Part shown: piece after piece, positions 24,242-36,844 of the stretch
How the letters are laid out: each line of letters begins with the position of its first letter
How positions within the stretch are numbered: the stretch's first letter is position 1
From: Ctenosaura bakeri
Lineage: Eukaryota > Chordata > Lepidosauria > Squamata > Iguanidae
NCBI GenBank assembly: GCA_948474755.1
Contig: CAOLHI010000255.1
Span: 310,001 to 374,000, forward strand
Length of the DNA stretch: 64,000 nt
Reading direction: 5' to 3'
Translations under genes and position numbers: made by a program
The notes under the pieces: generated by a model
What the model was told of the DNA's origin: nothing
Seen by the model: the letters and a program-made list of their open reading frames with translations, nothing else
Databases searched by the model: none

Positions 24242-26787
24242 GCAAATTCTAAAGTGGAAATATTAAAGTATGTGTTTGAAGGCAGCCGCATCTGCCGCCA
24301 GTTTTGTAATGGAAGAAATCTAAAGAGACTGACTCCTCACTCCAGAGTCAAACTTCTGAGCAAGATTTTCAGCTGAGCAACCAGCACTGATTCAGAGTGT
24401 CCAATGAAATGTTGTCACTGGTAAAAATAATACAGATTAGGTGGATTTTTCTTGTCGGATGACAGAGCTAGCATGTCTCCTTTTGTAGCAGCATGAATAC
24501 CTACTTCGTGTGAGAAAGATACTCCCCACTGTTTATGCCTGCACCTGCTGAGATGACTAAGAATGGAGACTTTTTTTTTACTAATAGAGACGGACTGGTT
24601 TCAAGACTTCCCCAACACTGCTGAAAATCATGTTTTCTAACACATGAAAGTTATTTTCTGTTTCTGTGTGATGCTTACACAAGAGCTACAATGTCCCTTA
24701 CAAGAGATACCTTAATAAATGTATGTTTTACAGTTAAGCCTGATTTTTTTTAAATGCATATACTGGCACTAAACATTTCTATAGATTGAAATGTATCACC
24801 AATAATAATCTGGGATTGATTATTGTGCTTTGTTAAGGATGTAAATCTTGACTTGTTCAATTCTCAGAAGTGAAAATGAGAAACCACTGTTTTTTCTTCT
24901 TCACTTGTGAGATGGACAATGTATTCTCTGCAGCTTTCAAAGAAGTCTTCATATTTGTGAGAATGTATGTTTGTCTGTACTACTTGTGTAAACTGGGCCA
25001 CTAAACTGCTGCCTTGCTGTTTGGACTTTTTTAAAATGAGAAGCATTGGATAGATTGCTTGCACTTGTCTCTCTGTGTGTGTGGCCTTTGCTTTAAAAAA
25101 AAAAGGGAAAATATCATAGTTTGGCTAAGAGATTTTCCTGTAAATTACTGAAACTTTAACCAAACCATTTCTTGCCTCCATCTCTTTCTGGAGATTTTTC
25201 AGCAGGCTGCTGCAAAGTATCAAAATAGTCTCTTTATTCCATCAGTAGGAGTTTTATGAGTTTTTCTTTTTCTTTTTTTTTATAAACAACAAACTGGAGC
25301 TGTTCATCAGAAAAAACTGAGGAAAATTATTGCTATTGCCTTTTGAGCCCAGTTTGCTTAACATTTATATAATAAGAAACTCAGAAATTATCAACTTCTT
25401 GTTTTCTTGTCTATCTGTCCTTTCTTCATAAACTGAAAAGTTTATGCATTTGACCACAAAGGAATATACAAAAGCTGCATCTCAGATGGTATCAAAACAT
25501 GAGGCACCAGCATTGCATTTTTACTTGCATTGCATCACATTTGAAACTGCACTTGAAATCTGTAGGTATATGAACAGCAATAATTATGCTTACTTCAAGT
25601 CTTGTTGAAAGTACTTCAGCTTTTTTTTTTAATGGATCCATCAAGCAAGGTATTTGCTAACTCTAAAACAAGACCTTTGGAATGGGGCCGTGATATCTAC
25701 CTTTCTGTCTGTTAGAAGACGTCCTTCCTGAGCCAGCAGTAAAGAAACAGAATTAGAGAAGGGGAGAATTTAAGACAATTTGCTTTCTGATAAGAATGTA
25801 GCAAATTTGTACTTCCTAAATCAGTATGTGAACAGGAACACAGTTATCGCTTGATATTCACATTTCTCAGAATCCTTCAATGCAATTTTTTTTAAAAAAA
25901 ACAATCACAGCGCAGACAGAGAAAAATACGTACATTAGTGCCTAATACATCTAAAAGCAAAGAAGAAAAGTGCTTGCCGAAATGTGTATACTGCATTAGA
26001 AATGTGTGCATATGAAAAAAAATGTGTTTAACCTGTATATGAATTCAGTACAGACTTTATTTTCACCCCAAACTCATACAGAAAAGAAACAAAATGAACT
26101 GAAGATCAGACAAATGGGAAATGGAAAGAAACTAGAACTGACAGATTCATCCATTCTTAGGAGGAAATCAAACTTGAAAGACTTTTAGGAGCCATTCTTC
26201 TCCTGTTGCAGGCAATCCTAAATGAGTAAAGTGTAACAGTATCTGGGAGGGTACTGTTGATATTCTTCAAGGTAAGACTGGGGAACATTTAATAGATCCC
26301 CTCTCAAGCTCCCTACATATACAGCACTCTAGCTAGGTTGCTTATGTCAGGGGTGGGGCCACATACCCTGATTCCATTGGGTCCCTTTCCAAAGCACCTT
26401 CTCCAGATGATTCCTGAGCTAAGGACCCAGCCTTTGCTAACCTAAAGCTTTCCCTATTCAGGACAACTTGCTACTGTGTGACCTAGAAGATTAACTCTCT
26501 AGACATAACAGCTCAGTAGAAATTTTATTTACCCTGCAAATATAAAAAGGCATGGGATGGGCAAAGCAGCAGAAATCTTATTTAGACTCCTCGTTGTTAT
26601 CTCCAGTCTCTAATTGACAATAAAATTATGGATTATTATACCTACAGTACTGGGAAGTGTCCTGGAAAGACATCCACAGACCAAATTATGTTTAGAAGCC
26701 AGATAGATGTTCCTCGTCTCTGTTCAAGAGCAATGAGGACCTGTTGGTTTATAATAGGATAAGCAAGTTACTTCTCTCCAATTGTTC
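24242..26787. other. Intronic stretch, nothing recognised
   Basis: AT-rich DNA with several short homopolymer T or A runs. No gene or named repeat. Confidence 0.5.
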
Positions 26788-26846
26788 TAGACCACAACTG
26801 GGAATGGTGGGTGGGGCCCATGAGAACTGTAGTCTAAAACATCAGA
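26788..26846. repeat. Fragment of the palindromic acaactccc MITE
   Basis: ctagaccacaactgggaatg and gagaactgtagtctaaaaca face each other across a short centre, as in the other copies of this family. It is partial and diverged. Confidence 0.45.
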
Positions 26847-27317
26847 AAAGTTCCGGCTTTCTTATTTCTGACTTCTAGCCTGGCTGATAGACAGCCTTTT
26901 TGTAATCAACTGTTGTAGGAAGTATGGGCACACACGCACATATATATTTGGACATAACTACAGGCACATAGATGGGTGGCTGTGCAAGAGGAAGGAAGTT
27001 AAATGAAACCACAGAAGTCATGCCAGACTAATGAGAACCAATGGTGTGTTACGATTAAAACATGAAGCAGTTGCTGAAAGCACATTTAACAAAACATGAC
27101 AAGTTGTGAGGTTGCCTGTTTGATGTAATAATTGTGATCAGGTGAGCAATGAAGACTTTGCCTCAACAGCAAGCAAAGAGGTACCAAAATCTGTATCCAC
27201 AGTTGTATAATTTTCCATTTTTTCTATCAATGTTAAACTTTTAGTTATGTTAGCTAAGGAAGGAAGCACAATATACTAACTATATCTTGAAGGGATCTGT
27301 AAAATAACAATCAGATT

Positions 27318-27535
27318 CCACCTGAACCTCAGGAAGAACTTCCTGACAGTCAGGGCTGTCCAGCAGTGGAATCTGCTGCCTCAGAGTGTAGTGGAGTCTC
27401 CTTCCTTGGAGGTTTTTAAGCAAAGGCTAGATGGCCATCTGTTGAGAGTTCTTTGAGGATGTTCCTGCATGGCAGGGGGTTGGACTGGATGGCCCATGTG
27501 ATCTCTTCCAACTCTACATTTCTATGATTCTATCT
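27318..27535 (+). mobile_element. CR1 LINE 3' end
   Basis: The typical CR1 3' UTR order is visible: gattccacctgaacctcagg, aagaacttcctgacagt, ggaggtttttaagcaaagg, gcagggggttggactggatg and the terminal octamer-like repeat ctatgattctat. It is truncated at the 5' side like most CR1 copies. Confidence 0.9.
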
Positions 27536-27764
27536 GATTTTTCTTGTGATATTTGTCTGCTGTGTTTTGGTTTCTCTGAAAATAGCTCTGGTTGATGTTT
27601 TCTTTCCCTCTTTCTCTGTGTTGGAACTTGTGGAAGTCTGCAAAAGCTGCCTTGTCACTAGACTAGAAAGTGATGTCACTAGAAAGTAATGTTCCCAGTG
27701 AGGTTTTTCTTAATAAAATAAACTATTTACTTACTGTATCTGCTATAGTACCATACTTGCTGGT

Positions 27765-27805
27765 GTATAAGATGCACTGGTGTATAAGATGCACCCCATT
27801 TTCAA
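27765..27805. repeat. Direct repeat of ggtgtataagatgcac
   Basis: Two adjacent copies of (ct)ggtgtataagatgcac, in a context recalling dispersed repeats that begin with gtataag words. The family is not certain. Confidence 0.5.
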
Positions 27806-28627
27806 ACATTATATTTCAGGGGGGGAAATGAGTTTTATATGCTAGCAAATAGGGTAATAGCAGAACATGGAAAAGTTACTCCTTTGTTCTACAGCTTCCC
27901 AAATCCCTCAGCCAGATGACCATTGGTTCTCTAGGCTCTGACTGAGATCAGAATCAAGTGGAGCACTGAAGGTTAAGAAAGAGCACCATCTCTGGAACTT
28001 ACAGAAAATATTATAGGGCCAAGCTTCAGCTGCCATGGATTCAGCAGACATACTTCACTGTATGCATGCACATGCTCCTCATATAGGACTTAAGCATGTT
28101 CAGTATTAGCCCTGCTGTCATGATATCGCTTCTTTGTCTGCATCTTGAGGTTCCGTCTTTAGTTGTGTGAAGAACAAGGACTCTGTCATTTTCGTAGTTA
28201 TGAGCATTTACCTTCAAGATGTTATACTATATACTATTGTGGTTTACAGCTGAAAGGTTAAAGACGCATGCTCTGATTTTGAAAACAGCAATGCCCACAT
28301 GTGTGTGTGTGGAGATGTTATTTCTATTGATATAAGAACTATAAGAACTGCTGTGGAAATGGATTCAATTGTTATGGAACAACATAATAACATTAAATGT
28401 AAATGTCTTTTTTTTTTACAGTGGAGAAAAGAAATGAAAGATGCTTCTTAGAGATGTTGGGTGCAATTTCTGAATAGCTTTTATATGAAATGATAAATGG
28501 AAAAGTCTCTTGCTTCTAGCAATGAAGGGCTGTGTTTCGTCCAAACTGAACAAAGATACACATCTGCAGGATTGGTCCATATCTGATTTCTCCTATCTTA
28601 TTGCCAACATGGTGTTCTCCCACCAAC
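27806..28627. other. Intronic stretch, nothing recognised
   Basis: Anonymous AT-rich DNA. Confidence 0.5.
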
Positions 28628-28678
28628 AATAAAATAAAATAAAATAAAATAAAATAAAATAAAATAATAAAGTAGTCC
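28628..28678. repeat. (AAAAT)n microsatellite
   Basis: About nine pentamer units, aataa at the end. Confidence 0.95.
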
Positions 28679-29091
28679 ACACAGCTTTTGTGACTTTAAT
28701 CTCAGTAGTGCTTTTCAAGAAATTTGAAGGATGTTTAAAGAGATCTCTGCTGGAGGAACTGATATTCCTCATATTCCCCTACTTCTTTTCTTAATTGCGG
28801 AAAAGGAAAGAATGATTTACAAAATTGGAAAGAAAGCCTTAGTATCTGAGACTGAAGCTACATGTTAAATTCTATGTACACAAGTCCATGATCTTCCCTT
28901 GCACAGACATCAAGTGGGTAGGAAAACAGAACAACATCTTCAATCCCAGTTTTCTTCCTATCTACACACATAGAGCCCTAAGCAATTATAATTATTGACT
29001 TCTTTCAAAATTCAACCATAACTTCTTATTGTTACATGCTATCAAGTTGACTTCAACTTATGATGGCCTTATAAATGAGAGGCCTCTAAGA

Positions 29092-29832
29092 CATGGGTGT
29101 CAAACTCAATTTCATCTTGGGCTGCATCAGCATTATGGTTGCTCTCAAAGGGCCGGTTGTATCTGTAAGACTATATAAATGTGTCTACTCTTTTATCATA
29201 TTAAATAATTGCCTCTGAATTTGATTATTACTGGTTTTTAAATTGCCTTCTCCCTGCATCAACTTTTCTTTTCTTGGCCATTTTGGGGCTATTTCATCAT
29301 AGTTTATGGTTCCCATGCCTCTGTAAAGTGACAGAGAATTGGTCAGTATATCTGAAGTGTGCCACTTTCTGCTCCTCAGACCCTCTCTGTACCTCTTTCT
29401 GTCCTCCAACTCCACTCTGTGCCTCTTTCTGCTCCCCCTGTCACTCTCTGTACCTGGTGAGCTCGATCCCCACATTGCTGGTCCTCAGCTGCCAGTATTC
29501 TAAGAGGGGCCCAGCAGCTAGCATTCACGATCTACTTCTACTTCTGACTGCTCCTCTGTCCAACTCTCACAAGCCACATGGAGTGTTACCATGGTTGCCT
29601 GTGGCAATGCTCTGACAGAAAGACTTGGACAAATGAGCAGTCAGAAGTAGAAGCAGATTGCGAGCGCTGGCTGCTGGGCCCCTCTTTGGAATACCGGCAG
29701 CCAGGGCCCGCAATCTGGAGATCAGGCTCACCAGGCAGAGGAAGTGCTGCAGCTGCAGGAGAGGTGCAAAGGGCACATGAAATGTCCTGGCAGGTTGGAT
29801 TTGGCTCAAGGGCCTTGTGTTTGACACACGCG
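29092..29832. mobile_element. hAT-type non-autonomous DNA transposon nested in BovB
   Basis: The left end catgggtgtcaaactcaatt and right end ttgtgtttgacacacgcg match the familiar CAGGGGTGTCAAACTC terminal inverted repeat. They are followed internally by gggctgcatcagcattatgg and the cacaaagggcc-type blocks of this family. No transposase remains. The flanking 8-bp target duplication is not recognisable, perhaps through decay. A long inverted repeat occupies its middle. Confidence 0.75.
29488..29701. repeat. Long inverted repeat (about 75-bp arms) inside the hAT element
   Basis: Left arm 29488-29562 (gctgccagtattctaagagg and on) is the near reverse complement of right arm 29626-29701 (ending cctctttggaataccggcag). 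The arms differ at roughly ten positions and the loop is about 63 bases. Transcribed as intron, it could form a long imperfect hairpin. Confidence 0.85.
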
Positions 29833-29994
29833 CAATTAACAACCCTACTCAGGTCTTGCAAGGTGAGCACTTGGCTTCCTTTGTTGAATCAGTCCATCTG
29901 TTATTTGGTCTTCCTCTAATGCCTTCAATTTTTTTTCCAGCATTATTGCCTTTACCAATAGGTCATCTTAGCTCATGATGTGTTGAAAGCACCC

Positions 29995-30600
29995 CTGGAC
30001 AATACAGGGGTTCCTTGATTTTTGTGAGGGTTCAGGAACAGACCCCTCATAAAAATTTTTTTAAAAAGCATGAATAACTTCCCCCTCCTATTCCCTTCCA
30101 GGGCTCCCCCCCTCAGGTGAGCTGCCTTCCAGACTCCTGGGCAATAAGCAAGTGAATGGGAGGGGGCAGCCACGTACTCAGAGAACGTGTATATGTGCAC
30201 AATTCCTCCACATTCACTTGTATTGCACTCAGCTGCACTGCCTTGCAAGCCCCCAGGCAATAGTCAAGGAAATGGGAGGGAGCAGCCATACACCCAGAGA
30301 AAGTGCACATGTGTGCTTGCTTCCTCCTCCATTCACTTGCATTTCACCTGGACCTGCTGCCTTCTAGCTGCCCGAGCAATAGGCAAGCAAATGGCAGGGA
30401 GCAGCAACACAATCAGAAAAGGCATATGTGCTGCCCCCTGCCATTCACTTGCTTTTTGCTCAGGTCTGGGGAAGGAAGATATGCACACCTGGGCAAAAGG
30501 CAGGGGAATGGGAAGGGGAGAATGGGGAGAGGAAAGCGGATGCCTGGTGAATAATCAAGTTTGCAAAGGTCAAATCTGCAAACTTGGAGGGAGGAGTGCA
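29995..30600. repeat. Minisatellite, about 115-bp unit, 3 to 4 copies, inside a probable MITE
   Basis: Units begin near 30118, 30230 and 30350, with a partial one near 30455. Each has a g-caata-gcaag-aatggga-gg block, a cagcca-acac-cagagaa block, and a ccattcacttg block. The flanks (tacaggggttccttgatttt on the left and gtgaataatcaagtttgcaa on the right) look like the ends of a DNA element with which the array is associated. Confidence 0.6.
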
Positions 30601-30856
30601 CAAATTCAGTTGTCTGGCCTTCATCAATATGATTATAAAGAATGCCCTACATGCCCAAATTTCAGATTTCAGATTTTCAGAAACACTAGAGTAACTCAAT
30701 GTTTAAGTGTGTGGTGCTTATCTATCATTTAAATGGATAAGAATAAAAATTGATTTTGGAAGATCTCTGAAGATTACAAAAGAAATACTCTGTGTGGGAC
30801 GTATTAAGAAGAAAAGCCAGTGTGGATTATTCTGTATCCCAAATAATGTAATTAAT

Positions 30857-30888
30857 GAGAGAAAGAGGGGAGAGAGAGAGAGAAAGAA
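30857..30888. repeat. (GA)n purine-rich microsatellite
   Basis: Interrupted GA/GAAA run. Confidence 0.85.
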
Positions 30889-31482
30889 CTGAAAAGTAAA
30901 GCTAACAGTTGATGTTAGACAATAATTAATTTGGCAACAATATAGATTAAAAAACATAGACAAAACAGAATTTAAATTATGCAGAACTGAATTATGAGAG
31001 TTTCACCAATATCAGTTGAGCTCATTAGTTCAAGAATAAGTAGGTCAAATGTATAACCAATTATACATCCTGGGATCAGGGGTAATTAATACAGCAAGAG
31101 AAAGACTTTAGCACTCCTATTCTTGCCTTTAAAAACTGGATTTTTCTTACAACTGACCATAATGCTCTAATAATTTCTTAGAAGCCTATCCATTTGTGTA
31201 CCTATCAGAATCTGTTTGTATATTTCAAGAGAGGAGAATGGAAGCACTAGTATTACTAGAATAATTATATCAGCAGAAAAGAAACATTTAACGTTCATTT
31301 CACTGGCACAGCTACAGCCACAAAGAAACAACCAGTGTTGTACATGCATTAGCCCTGCTGGAAGGCGTCGGAGGATAACACTCCCACTGTATAACCCTCT
31401 CAATAATCATTTTAACCCACAAATGCCCTATAAGGCACATGGAGGGATTGTTTGCCATATTGTTCTGGACCATTTTAGGCCC
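30889..31482. other. Intronic stretch, nothing recognised
   Basis: Anonymous AT-rich DNA. Confidence 0.5.
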
Positions 31483-31550
31483 AGGAGAGGCCTTTTTACC
31501 ACAGGAAGCAATCCTGTTCACTTTTTGTTTTTTTTAAAAAGGCCTCTCCT
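31483..31550. repeat. 16-bp perfect inverted repeat
   Basis: aggagaggccttttta at 31483-31498 pairs perfectly with taaaaaggcctctcct at 31535-31550. The loop itself contains a smaller acagga/tcctgt pair. Possibly a small MITE core. Confidence 0.7.
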
Positions 31551-31719
31551 CAGCTTAATATGACTTGGGGCGGGGGGGCAAAAACATAGCAAATATTCCA
31601 TTCACACCCTTTAGAGGAGTTTAAGGGCAAAATATGTGGGTTAGGGGGAAAAACTGACCCTATAACCCAGAAGATTTATTCCAGGGGGGCTGTATGTGGC
31701 CACAGGCAAGTATGTATTT

Positions 31720-31775
31720 AATATTCCTTTATTTATATCTGATTTTTCTCCCAGAACTGGAACCCAATGTGACTC
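31720..31775 (-). repeat. LINE 3' UTR fragment (L2/CR1-like)
   Basis: ctttatttatatctgatttt and ctcccagaactggaacccaa are the antisense of a common reptile LINE 3' end (the tttatatcc-ccttctccc type). Short and diverged. Confidence 0.5.
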
Positions 31776-31820
31776 TCTCTCTCTTTCTCTCTCTCTCTCT
31801 ATATATATGTATATATATTA
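31772..31820. repeat. (TC)n-(AT)n compound microsatellite
   Basis: CT dinucleotides followed by an AT run. Confidence 0.9.
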
Positions 31821-33036
31821 AAAATTATTTTGAAAAAATCAGTTTAGAAAAAGTATACCACAACAAACATTCCAAATGAAGATGAGATTGTAAAGAGTTA
31901 AAAAAATAAATCCAAGTGTTTATCTCAACAAAGGACTAAGTGAACCAAGTCATCTTGCTGAGGCAACAGGCACATGGCAAAGCAACACCTATATAAGTTC
32001 TACTGATTCAAGGAGTCCATTATTGTTGGGACTACCAGTTGCAATTAGACCCTTAGGTCTATATATCTCTCCTTAACAAATCAGTAAAGCACTGTGGCCT
32101 CAGTTCTAAATTTTTCAATTCATATACTGAGAAGGATCATTTGTACCCCATCTGGATCCCTTCCTCCCCAACTCTTATCTCACTCCATTTCAGTGGGACT
32201 CCCAACCTCCAAGAGCAGACCAGGGCAGCAGTGTCGTAAAGACCGGCGAGAACAAGCTGTTAAAAAAAGGAAGTCCACCTTCCATAAAAGCACGTTTACC
32301 CACTCAGACAACGATGTCTAATGCAGAGCCTTGGAGGGCAGGGTGAAGAGAAATCGGGCCATCTCAAGGAGCTGTCCCTCACATCATGCCTCTTCACATA
32401 CAGCAAGAAACAAGGAGGCTAATGGCTTTATCAACCGTGGACCAGAGCTTTTCCAGTTTGTACTGAACTTGTTCTGTCTTGCCATTCTTAGGCAAGCCTT
32501 TCAATTAAACTTTTGTAATCTGCTTCTCTGAGCTAACCAAAACAAACAAACAAACAAAATCAGTTTGGATTGCTCACTGTCAGATGACCTCAGTCATTAA
32601 TTTTATGGAAACACAAGTACAAAATAAAATTCAACTTCAGACGAAAATTTAAAAAAAAAAAAAGATGTGCATTGCACACAGAGCTGTTATTATCTTGCTA
32701 AAATTACATTTTAAACTGCTTCCCAAGGAGAAAATGTAATAACATCGCCATGGACTTCTGTTAAGGTTACTCTGGCAAATATTATCTCATAGGTTGTTAT
32801 TTTCAGACTAATTCTAATATTCCACATATTCCAAATAAATGTTAAAAATATGAAGTTAACTCAAACCTACATCAATTCCAAGTTACTGAGAAGCTTCTTA
32901 GCAGTCCAAGGGTCACCAAGAAACAGCACACATACATTACTACTTGTTCTACTATTTGTGAAAATGACAGGGGAAGGTAACAGAAGAAGAACTAATAATC
33001 CCTTAACAGTTTTCTCAATCTTTCCTAATTTGTAAG
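31821..33036. other. Intronic stretch, nothing recognised
   Basis: Anonymous DNA; one A-run at 32650-32663. Confidence 0.5.
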
Positions 33037-33107
33037 CCTCCAGATGGTGTGAACTATAACTCCCACCACCTTTGAATATTGGCCAATGGTCAGGGATCAT
33101 AAGGATG
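33037..33107. repeat. Half copy of the palindromic acaactccc MITE
   Basis: cctccagatggtgtgaacta, taactcccaccacctttgaa and ttggccaatggtcagggatc give one arm plus the centre of the family. Confidence 0.6.
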
Positions 33108-34397
33108 ATAGAATATGACTTCTAGAGGGAAGGCTTAACTAGCTCAGAAAAAGTACGAAAGGTGAGTCGATTTTGAATTAATGTATCACATTAACTAATG
33201 TGTCCTCTAAATTATCTATATAAATTTAGCTGACACATGAGTTACTCATTTCTTCAGCACCTAGAATTTAACTTTCACAGATCTTCTGAACCAATTCTGT
33301 TATTTTTAGTCACAGAAAGTCTGCAGATGTTAACATCACACTGCTGGTATGAGGGATGACTGAGTAAGCAAGAAGTCCTTAGCTCATAAAGAGCTCATTT
33401 AAAGACTAAAAAATAAGTCTTCACATTGGCAGCCTGATTCTCTCACGCTGTTTGGTTCACTCAGGTGGTCAACATACCAACTGAACTGTGTCCTCTGGCT
33501 GTTTTCAAAGCAAGAGCTACTGACACAGAGATGAATGAATAAGGAAGGAAGGACATGCAGATTATTCCCTGGACACCTCCAGACTTTTCCACTGAAGTAA
33601 AGCCATAATTTGACCAGAGGATTCACAGGCCTGGATCCAAAGCACCAGACCAATGAGTTTCTTGTGCTCAAGGGAGCTTTGGCTGTGTGTTTCTCAAAGG
33701 GCAGCTCATTAGGCCTCCTCGCTTGAAAGAGAGAGAGATTTCAAAGGCAGTTTGTATGATTTGGTGATGGGGATCTGTTTTTCAAAAGAAAGAGTCACAA
33801 ATTCCACTGGGTCTTTCAGTGTACCTACAAGTAACTCTTTGGATCCTGGGATATAGCATTTTACCAGTATAATGGGAAACTGGATAGTCAGGATTGCTAT
33901 AATGCAAAGAGGAGAGGGGCACCCTCCTTTTCATAACGATGAAGGACCAATCTTAAAAAACTATTTCAGAGGTTTATTCACAGACGATATTAATAATTCA
34001 AAGTTTATACACAAAAAACTAAGGAACTTTTCAAATTACTTAATTCTGTTAATTTCATCTCACAGCAGAACTTCACATTGTCTCCTACTGCTTCAAACCT
34101 TCCAGCTTTCTCACCAGAATCTTGCAATTGAATTACCTCACACGGATTCAGTCAGAACTTGTTTGTGTCACTTCCTTCATTAAAGCTCAGATGAAGGTGA
34201 ATTAGTGCAAACCATCTCTAGCCAATATTCTCCACACACCCTCCAAAACACAGACGGAACAATTTCATTGCATGAGGGACAGCATCTAAGCCCTTAGTGG
34301 CAAAATCTTTATTGTTTACCCTTCTCCTCCTCTTAGTCAAATGGCAAGGGTGCTTTGAGAATGAAGAGGGAAATTATAAATGGTAAATACTTCAATA
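33108..34397. other. Intronic stretch, nothing recognised
   Basis: Anonymous AT-rich DNA. Confidence 0.5.
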
Positions 34398-34620
34398 GAG
34401 CAGCATGGTATAGTGGTCTGAGTGTCAGACTGGGACTAGGGTTCAAATCCCCACTTGCCCATGAAAACCTAATGGGTGGACCTGGGAAAGTCTCACTCTC
34501 TCAGCCTCAGAGGAAGGCAATGGCAAACCCACCCTGAACAAATTTTGCCAAGAAAACCTTGTAATAGATAGGTTCACCTTAGGGTTGCTGTAAGTCAGAA
34601 ACAGCACAAGTAGTTGAAAA
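34398..34620 (+). mobile_element. Sauria-type SINE, near full length
   Basis: The head has gcatggtatagtggtctgag (A box) and agggttcaaatcccc (B box, close to the tRNA promoter consensus). It continues with ctctctcagcctcagaggaa and ggcaatggcaaaccc, and ends with the BovB-like tail agggttgctgtaagtcagaa. It is the best preserved SINE in the window. Confidence 0.9.
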
Positions 34621-35264
34621 GTAAATGGTAAATATTTTTTTTTAAAAAAAATCCCCTTATGCTTATTGTCCTAAAAGCCTGGTTCAGTGTCCCAGACCCC
34701 AAGGAATGGCTCTCTCTTTTGCCCCAGTAGACAAAGGTCCACAGCTGGAAAGGAAAATTTTTCCTCACAGTTCCCACAAGATGGCATGGAAACTCACTAT
34801 CTCTTCTATTGTGCCATTGGTGCTCCAACACTGGTAATAGCAAAAGAGGAACAAATGGGGATATTTTGGGGAAGACTTTGGACCCAGGAGATTCAAAGCC
34901 ACCCCATTTCCCAAATATGAGTATGGGTGTACTTATTTTTACTCTAACCAGACATCATGGGGGATTTGGATCAGACAGTTTGTCCTATTGTCCAGTTCTT
35001 AATTGTAAATAAAATTTGGAAGTCTAGATCCCATAAGCCATTGTCAGCCAGAAGCCAAGTGCTAGTAATTGTCATCAAAAGCGAGAAATAGCCAGTATAC
35101 ACAATCCAAGGTCAAGAAAAGCCATAAATCAGAGCCAAGAATCCAAGGAATAGCTGTGGGTGGGTCATTAGATAATCTAGGTGTTGTAAAGCCATTAACT
35201 TAACAGCAACTTGAAAAGCCTAGCACTCAAAGAAGGACTGAAGTTGTTCTCAGCAGGGTAGCTG
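34621..35264. other. Intronic stretch, nothing recognised
   Basis: Anonymous DNA between a SINE and a BovB fragment. Confidence 0.5.
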
Positions 35265-35850
35265 GGACCACAGTCTAAAAAAATCAGAAGAAGACAAGGA
35301 CTTGGAAGGGCAGCTATGCAGAAACTAGACAAAATCCTGAAATTTCAAGATATAAAATTAAATACTGAAGTTAGGATTGTCTATGCCATTTTATTTCCAG
35401 TTTCTATATATGGTTTGAAAGCTGGAAGTGAAGAAAGCTGAAAGAAAGAGAATTAGCCCTTTTGGAATGTGATATTGGAGGAGCATTCTATAGATACCAT
35501 GAATTGCCAAAAAGACAAATAAATGAGCCCAGGAACAAATCCAAGACTGAACTCTTGACCAAACTAACCAAACTTGAGCAAACTCTTGACAAAACTTGAT
35601 CAAACTGGTTGTGTTGTACTTTGGCCATACTGTGAGATAACATGACTCATTATAAAAGACAGGAATGCTTGGATAGAATTGAAGGAAAAGAGAAGGACCA
35701 CATTACATCTAGACAGATTCAATCAAGGAAGCCAGAGCCCTGAGTCTGCAAGATTTTATCAGGTCTGAAAATAACAGCATCTCTTAGACGTCTCTCATTC
35801 ATAAGGTCACCGTAAGGTGGTTGGCTTGATGGTAGTTAATAATAACAAAG
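35265..35850 (+). mobile_element. BovB (RTE) LINE 3' end
   Basis: The diverged C-terminal coding region of BovB: gacttggaagggcagctatg, aaactagacaaaatcctgaa, actttggccatactgtgaga, agacagattcaatcaaggaa, then the tail ctcattcataaggtcaccgt. It ends in an AATAAC-type tail near 35850. The same words occur in the fragment at 53274-53974. Many stops; it is a fossil. Confidence 0.88.
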
Positions 35851-36844
35851 CTGGTGTTTGCAACTGCCTTCTATAGGTTGGTCTTCAGTCAACACCCAGA
35901 TCCCAGGCAATATTTAGGGAAAGTGTTCCACAGTTTGTGCCACTTGTGAAACCTTGACTGCAGCTCCTCACTTTTTCTGAGGGGTATGTTCTGGTCCAGA
36001 GCCTCCGCCTATTTCTAGGAGTGGGAGGCCCTTCCTCCAGCTCCTTTTCCTGCTCTGAACCTAAACTGATCTGCATAACCAAGGGAGGACTTGGCTGGCT
36101 ATCAGGCCTCTTCTGGGGCTCCAGTGACAAAGAATTCTCAAGTGAGGAGAGAATATGACCATCATAAATCCCTTTCCCTATCAAAGTAGTCTTCCTCTAT
36201 TTCTGTGATATATCTAACAGAAGTCATACAGTCAGTGGTATACTTCACGTACTATGTTCTGGCCATGCTAGCTGGGGCAGATGGGATCTTTCATCCAACA
36301 AATTAGCAGGACATCCAGTGGAAATGTATTAAATATTTTAAAAATTTAACTGGAGAAGAGGGTTGTATCTTAGAATTTCCTCACAAGCTTTGCTAATTTC
36401 CTTAAGGTCAATATAGGATTCTTTGTCAAATCAAGCGTTAAGATTCTGCAGAATTATCTGTATCTGTACTAACCCACAGTATTTATTAGGTGTGGGATTT
36501 GATACAATCTGGGCAAATTGACCACAATCTTAAAGTGGGGAAGAAGAGAAGGCAAAAACAAACACAATCTCTATTAAATTAGTGCACAAATTCAGATTGC
36601 TTTTTAGCATGGTAGCACTTGTGTTGTGGGAGACATCTAATTTCTGGAAGCGTTGATCATAATGTAAAATCCCCATCTTTCTCCCACAGCGGTTTTGTAA
36701 ACTTTTTAAAAGAAAAGTTATTTTGAAAAGTGTTTAGAAATGGAACACTCTTCTCTACATTAGCTGAAATACCTGACCTCCTTATGCACAACACTGGCCC
36801 ATCCTTTTTTGAACACTTACTTACTTCCTCCCCTCCTTCCTTCC
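35851..36844. other. Intronic stretch, nothing recognised
   Basis: Anonymous DNA. Confidence 0.5.

Larger units (their letters stand above)
29028..29986 (-). mobile_element. BovB (RTE) LINE 3' end, split by an hAT element
   Basis: On the minus strand, 29986-29833 reads as the BovB C-terminus: ggaagaccaaataacagatg, gactgattcaacaaaggaag, ccttgcaagacctgag. The 3' end continues at 29091-29028 (ctctcatttataaggccatc, agttgacttgatagc, aacaataag). The two parts are contiguous in an intact BovB and are separated here by the insertion at 29092-29832. Confidence 0.8.

Noticed and set aside
30118..30560. CRISPR-like array
   Set aside because: Units are contiguous diverged tandem copies of about 115 bp without constant repeats and unique spacers; the sequence is vertebrate.
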